From CAMDTE01 sp034679985 (GTDB lineage Bacteria > Bacteroidota > Bacteroidia > Flavobacteriales > Schleiferiaceae), in assembly GCA_034679985.1 (NCBI GenBank), contig JAXITR010000012.1, positions 1-51,649 of the forward strand: a stretch of 51,649 nucleotides of DNA, read 5' to 3'. This document shows positions 47,444 through 51,649 of the stretch, in pieces. The number at the start of each line of letters is the position of its first letter. Position 1 is the first letter of the stretch. Both the position numbers and the translations under genes were made by a program. Below the pieces are notes generated by a model. It did not search any database and was not told the DNA's origin. It saw only the letters and a program-made list of their open reading frames with translations.

Positions 47444-50400
47444 ATGAAAAAAATCCTACTCTCGTTGGTTGCCTCCCTGCTGGGGACTTTGGCCTTCGCG
47501 CAGGTCTCCCTGAACACTACAGTAGGTAGTACGGGGTACACAGGTTCTAATTCCTGCGGAACCGGTACTGCCGGATCCTGTTTCACAACCTTCGTCGTTC
47601 AGAACACGTCCACCTCTCCCATCCAGATTACGGAAGTTGGGCAGTGGACCTCTACCTCGAACAACGCCAATACGGTTGCCTTGTATTCAAGCACCACCTC
47701 TTTGGGCGGTACCGTTACGGGGGCGTTCAGTCCAACTGCGCCGCCTGCAGGGTGGAGCTTAGCCGCCTCGGGCACCATTTCGGGCATTACCACCACCGGG
47801 GTGAATACAGTACTTTCCGGTTTGAATATTGTTGTTGCAGGAGGCACGACGATTCGATTTGCGCTAGTGCCCTCCGGAACCGTTAGTTACAGCGGTACGG
47901 GTGTGGGAACGGCTTCTCCCAACACGTTTTCGAGCAACGGCATCAATCTTTTGGTTGGAGACGTTCAATTAGGAGGCGGTTACGTGGGTCTTGGAGGCGT
48001 GAACAACCCTCGTTTTTTCACCGGTTCCGTTACGTACGTTCCACTAACCCCTTGTGCTGGAGCTCCCACGGGAGGTACCACAAACACCACCGCTACAGCG
48101 GTTTGTCCTCTTCAAAATTTTGGATTAAGTCTTAGCGGAGCAACTTTGGCCGCAGGTATTTCCTACCAATGGGAAACTTCCTCAACCGGCACCGGTTCCT
48201 GGACCCCCATTGCTGGAGCAACATTTTCTACCTACACCGCCTCCCAGACGGTGGACACCTACTACCGTTGCGCATTGTCTTGCTCCAATTCAAGCTTGAC
48301 TTCTTATTCCACTCCGGTTCAAGTAACCACGCTTCCCAATTTGGCCGCAGGTACGTATACTGTTGGACCGACAGGAACCTATCCCAGCTTGACCGCTGCT
48401 TTTACTGCTGCTTCGTGCGGCGTTGCCGGTCCGGTTGTCTTCAACGTTCAGCCCTTTAGCGGCCCCTACACGGAGCAAATCATTTTGGGTGAAATCCCCG
48501 GAATGTCTGCAACCAATACCATTACCGTAAACGGCAACAACAATACGCTTCAGTTCAAGTCCAACAACACCAACGAGCGTGCGGTATTGAAGTTGAACGG
48601 AACCGATTTCTTGACCGTCAAGAACCTGAACATCCGCGCCATCGGTCAATTGACCACGCAGTACGGCTTTGCTGTACAATTGATGAACGGAGCCAACAAC
48701 AACACCTTTAAGAATTGCTTTTTTCAAGTAACGGATTCGGTTACCAGCACCAACTACGCCGGATTTGTATGTTCCAACACGGCAACTTCGTCAACCGGCG
48801 GTGGCCTTGCTGCTTCCAATCTATTGTTAGACTCGTGCACCATCATTGGCGGTTACTACGGCATAACGTTGGGCGGAACATCCGGAACAAAGGTGGGCTT
48901 GCCCTCCAACAACATTCTCCGCAACTCAACCGTTCGCGATTTCTACCTATACGGGATTTACACCAGCGGTCAATCCAACTTGATCGTACGCAACAACGAC
49001 ATCAATCGTGCCACAAGAGCAGGCACTCAATCTACTCTGTACGGTATTTATATGATCGGTCGTCAGTTGGGAACGCGCATTGAGTCCAACCGCATTCACG
49101 ATCCCCACGGAACCACCACCACAGGAACCTACAGCCAGTACGCGGTGTACGCATCTTCCGCCAGTGGTGCCAACGGTCAACCTTTGGTGATTGCGAACAA
49201 TGCAGTATACAACTTCTTAACGGTTGGTGGAATTCGCGGTGGATTTTATCTATTCACTATGGACTCCGCACGAGTTTACCACAACACGGTGAATTTCGAC
49301 AACGCCAACGCTACCGGTACATCTGCTGTTTACGGATTTTACCACAGCGGTACGCCAAACGACTTCCAGGTCCGAAACAACATTTTCAGCATCTCGGATG
49401 CCAGCACAGGAGCTAAATACATGCTTTATTTAGCTACCTCGGGTGCCGGAATCATCTCAAATAACAACATTTTCAATTTCACCAACGCGGGTGGAACCAC
49501 CAACCACATCGGGTACCGCAATGCGGCGGCGGTGACTACCTTGTCTTCGTGGCAGTCTGGAAGCGGTCAGGATGCGCTGAGTTTGACGTTGGACCCCCTA
49601 TTCATCGCCCCTGCTACGGGCGACTTAACGCCTCAATCCGCCGGTTCCAACAATGCCGGAGCAAATTTATTGACGGTTGTGCCTACGGACATTTTGGGTA
49701 CGGCACGTTCGGCTACCCCGGATCCGGGTGCGTTTGAATACACTCCGGCAGGTTGCCCTCCACCGTTTATGGTGCAAACCAGCAACGTGAGTTCCACGTC
49801 GTTGAGTTTGAGCTGGAGCGGAACGAATTCCGGTTTTGAAGTAGAATACGGCCCGGTTGGATTCCTACCCGGTTTGGGAACTACGGTAACTTCAGCAACC
49901 ACCTCCACACAACTGACCGGTTTGACGCCGTATACGCAGTACAGCATTTTTGTGCGGGGAACGTGCGCCAGCCAATCGCTACCCCCCTCGGTGTGGGTAG
50001 GGCCGGCATCGGCATTAACCGCCATTGCGCCCAACTGGCTTGAAGATTTCACGAACGGTTACGATCCATTGGCGAACCCCGGTAAGCCGGTAGGCTGGTC
50101 TGAGTTGAACGGTTTGTTGGCCAATCCTACCGTTGTAGTTACCAACACATCGGCTTGGATGGAAGACGGTTGGTTGAACTCGGGTACCACCGGTGCCCTG
50201 CGCAACCAAGTACCCAACACCTCCAACAACACCATCGGCTACACCATTACCCCAAGCATCAACCTAGGTACCGCTCCCAATAACTACATGGTAAAGTTTG
50301 ACATGGCTTTATTGGCCGCTAACGGAACCACCTCCGCGGTAATGGGCAACGACGACAGCTTGATGGTGTTGATTTCCACCAACAACGGTCAAACCTGGTT

Positions 50401-51649
50401 GCGCAGCAACGCTTTGGCCAAGTACCACAAGAACAGTGGCCTCTCCAACAACGGTACCACGTACTACGTGCCTTTGACCAATTACAGCGGTTTGGTGAAA
50501 TTGGCGTTTTACATTGAGAGCACCGTGAGCAGTGCGACCACGGGTGCCACCAACTACGACATCATGATCGACAACGTTGAAGTTACGAACGTGGTGCCTA
50601 CGTGCCCAGCGCCAACCTTGTCCTCCGCGTCAACCCCAACTTCGGTTACCTTGACTTGGGCCAACTCCTTTGGACAAACCCCGGCGGGTTCCAAAATCAT
50701 GTGGGGCCCCACTGGATTCATGAACAGTACCTCCGCCACAGGAACGACGATTTCAACCACCAGCCCGTACACGGTATCCGGTTTGACGCCAAACACCACG
50801 TACGACTTCTTTGTTAAGGATTCGTGCAGCGCCACCCAAGTGACCTCATGGGTAGGCCCATTAACCGTTAAGACGCCTTGTTTGGCAACTTTGAGCGGCG
50901 CGTACACGGTGGACCCCGCAGGTTCGGGTGCAACCAATTTTACGACGTTGACTTCGGCAATTGGCGCATTGAACTCCTGTGGAATTACAGGGCCGGTAAC
51001 GTTAAACATAGCATCGGGAGCCTTTACAGCGGATTTGTACCTGTCGGACATCCCGGGTTCCACCCCATTAAAGAAGGTTACCTTCAACGGTGCACCTAAT
51101 TTGGCGACCACCATCACCACGCCTTTGGGCGGGGGTGCAGTATTCACCTTGGACGGCGCCAAAAATATAGCCATTCAGAATTTGCGTTTGGTGAACACCG
51201 CGGGAAGCGTCATCCGCTTCACGAACAATGCCGACTCCAACAGCGTGGAAAACAACTTGATCTTGTCTGACACGACGGGAACGGCAACTTCTGCAGCTAT
51301 TTTTTCAACGGGTGCATTGACCTCCCCAACAACTTTGGGGTCTGAAGTAGACTACATCACCATCAAGAACAACGTCATCAAGGGTGCGTACTACGGCATT
51401 GCCTTGAGCGGTATTTCAACCACCTCCTTTGACAAAGGCTTTTTGATTGAAGGCAATACCTTGTTGAAGCAGTACTACTACGGCATGCGCTTGTACGGCT
51501 TGGAAGACGTGGTCATCAAAAACAACCGTTTTGATCAGTCGCGCATTACGTCCTCGTACGGCATGTACGTGTACTACACCCGGAACGTGGACATCGAAGG
51601 CAACTTCATGAATGCTCAGGGATATGGCCTGTACATGTACTACCCGAAC
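47444..51649 (+). CDS. Giant secreted beta-helix / fibronectin-III protein (3' partial)
   Basis: The frame is open from ATG 47444 to the last base (1402 codons, no stop). Signal peptide MKKILLSLVASLLGTLAFAQ. Order of parts: a beta-rich N-terminal domain (about 25-295), a right-handed parallel beta-helix (about 300-760) beginning TYTVGPTGTYPSLTAAF with many NNxI turns, an FN3-like domain (about 770-862), a jelly-roll/MAM-like domain (about 864-1050, WLEDFTNGYDP to YDIMIDNVEV), a second FN3-like domain (about 1053-1145), and a second beta-helix beginning AYTVDPAGSGATNFTTLTSA (from 1146). It is thus internally duplicated. A T9SS tail would be expected beyond the window. Likely a cell-surface adhesin or polysaccharide-binding protein; no catalytic residues can be assigned. 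Confidence 0.88.
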   Translation, partial: MKKILLSLVASLLGTLAFAQVSLNTTVGSTGYTGSNSCGTGTAGSCFTTFVVQNTSTSPIQITEVGQWTSTSNNANTVALYSSTTSLGGTVTGAFSPTAPPAGWSLAASGTISGITTTGVNTVLSGLNIVVAGGTTIRFALVPSGTVSYSGTGVGTASPNTFSSNGINLLVGDVQLGGGYVGLGGVNNPRFFTGSVTYVPLTPCAGAPTGGTTNTTATAVCPLQNFGLSLSGATLAAGISYQWETSSTGTGSWTPIAGATFSTYTASQTVDTYYRCALSCSNSSLTSYSTPVQVTTLPNLAAGTYTVGPTGTYPSLTAAFTAASCGVAGPVVFNVQPFSGPYTEQIILGEIPGMSATNTITVNGNNNTLQFKSNNTNERAVLKLNGTDFLTVKNLNIRAIGQLTTQYGFAVQLMNGANNNTFKNCFFQVTDSVTSTNYAGFVCSNTATSSTGGGLAASNLLLDSCTIIGGYYGITLGGTSGTKVGLPSNNILRNSTVRDFYLYGIYTSGQSNLIVRNNDINRATRAGTQSTLYGIYMIGRQLGTRIESNRIHDPHGTTTTGTYSQYAVYASSASGANGQPLVIANNAVYNFLTVGGIRGGFYLFTMDSARVYHNTVNFDNANATGTSAVYGFYHSGTPNDFQVRNNIFSISDASTGAKYMLYLATSGAGIISNNNIFNFTNAGGTTNHIGYRNAAAVTTLSSWQSGSGQDALSLTLDPLFIAPATGDLTPQSAGSNNAGANLLTVVPTDILGTARSATPDPGAFEYTPAGCPPPFMVQTSNVSSTSLSLSWSGTNSGFEVEYGPVGFLPGLGTTVTSATTSTQLTGLTPYTQYSIFVRGTCASQSLPPSVWVGPASALTAIAPNWLEDFTNGYDPLANPGKPVGWSELNGLLANPTVVVTNTSAWMEDGWLNSGTTGALRNQVPNTSNNTIGYTITPSINLGTAPNNYMVKFDMALLAANGTTSAVMGNDDSLMVLISTNNGQTWLRSNALAKYHKNSGLSNNGTTYYVPLTNYSGLVKLAFYIESTVSSATTGATNYDIMIDNVEVTNVVPTCPAPTLSSASTPTSVTLTWANSFGQTPAGSKIMWGPTGFMNSTSATGTTISTTSPYTVSGLTPNTTYDFFVKDSCSATQVTSWVGPLTVKTPCLATLSGAYTVDPAGSGATNFTTLTSAIGALNSCGITGPVTLNIASGAFTADLYLSDIPGSTPLKKVTFNGAPNLATTITTPLGGGAVFTLDGAKNIAIQNLRLVNTAGSVIRFTNNADSNSVENNLILSDTTGTATSAAIFSTGALTSPTTLGSEVDYITIKNNVIKGAYYGIALSGISTTSFDKGFLIEGNTLLKQYYYGMRLYGLEDVVIKNNRFDQSRITSSYGMYVYYTRNVDIEGNFMNAQGYGLYMYYPN

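Overview
The window looks like a chromosomal core segment of a Bacteroidota bacterium, most likely a Flavobacteriales-type lineage with unusually high GC. The grounds are: many -7 promoter elements of the Bacteroidota type TAnnTTTG just upstream of genes; a T9SS-type C-terminal sorting domain on a secreted nuclease; and gene sets typical of the phylum (ilvE-DUF4920-mnmD; Fe-S protein-MlaD-amidase-LptD; DUF4199 with GT2; GWxTD protein; pyrR-pyrB; the men cluster). No plasmid, phage, transposon or CRISPR was found. The taxonomic placement is inference; no rRNA is present.

Layout. 1-4.8 kb: 5'-truncated mpl-like Mur ligase, a minus-strand pyrR-pyrB-small protein-outer membrane protein operon, and rnz. 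4.8-7.2 kb: rho, with a long Arg/Asp-rich disordered insert, and a DUF4293-like membrane protein. 7.2-13.0 kb: a phosphoesterase and truA whose start codons overlap head to head, an ABC exporter, a ribbon-helix-helix/PH-like pair, a YceI lipoprotein and a TIGR01777 epimerase. 13.1-16.4 kb: ilvE, a DUF4920 lipoprotein, a CxxCH lipoprotein and an MnmD-NUDIX fusion. 16.4-24.3 kb: a minus-strand Fe-S/MlaD/amidase operon divergent from lptD (broken by one extra G in a G7 run), then a pabA/trpG amidotransferase. 24.3-27.1 kb: ridA, lpdA and an ABC ATPase. 27.2-30.4 kb: the translation operon thrS-infC-rpmI-rplT; infC appears to start with AUC. 30.5-37.8 kb: a tight menaquinone operon (thioesterase, menF, menD, menB, menA, and a fused menC-menE). 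37.8-40.4 kb: a transaldolase, the SRP RNA gene, and a secreted endonuclease I. 40.5-45.6 kb: DUF4199, three GT2 glycosyltransferases, aroQ and xerD. 45.6-47.3 kb: a GWxTD protein and tRNA-Ser(UGA). 47.4 kb to the end: a giant secreted beta-helix/FN3 protein that runs out of the window.

The genes are densely packed, with many ATGA/TGATG/GTGA overlaps inside operons. The most striking global property is promoter architecture. At many divergent junctions the last base of the TAnnTTTG-type element lies only 4-8 nt before the start codon (or the tRNA 5' end), which implies leaderless or nearly leaderless transcripts. At two junctions the paired elements form near-perfect palindromes, and at truA/phosphoesterase there is no intergenic DNA at all.

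No clearly new multi-gene system is visible. The best candidates for novelty are the MnmD-NUDIX and MenC-MenE fusions, the leaderless divergent promoter layout, the AUC start of infC, the lptD homopolymer frameshift and the intrinsically disordered Rho insert.
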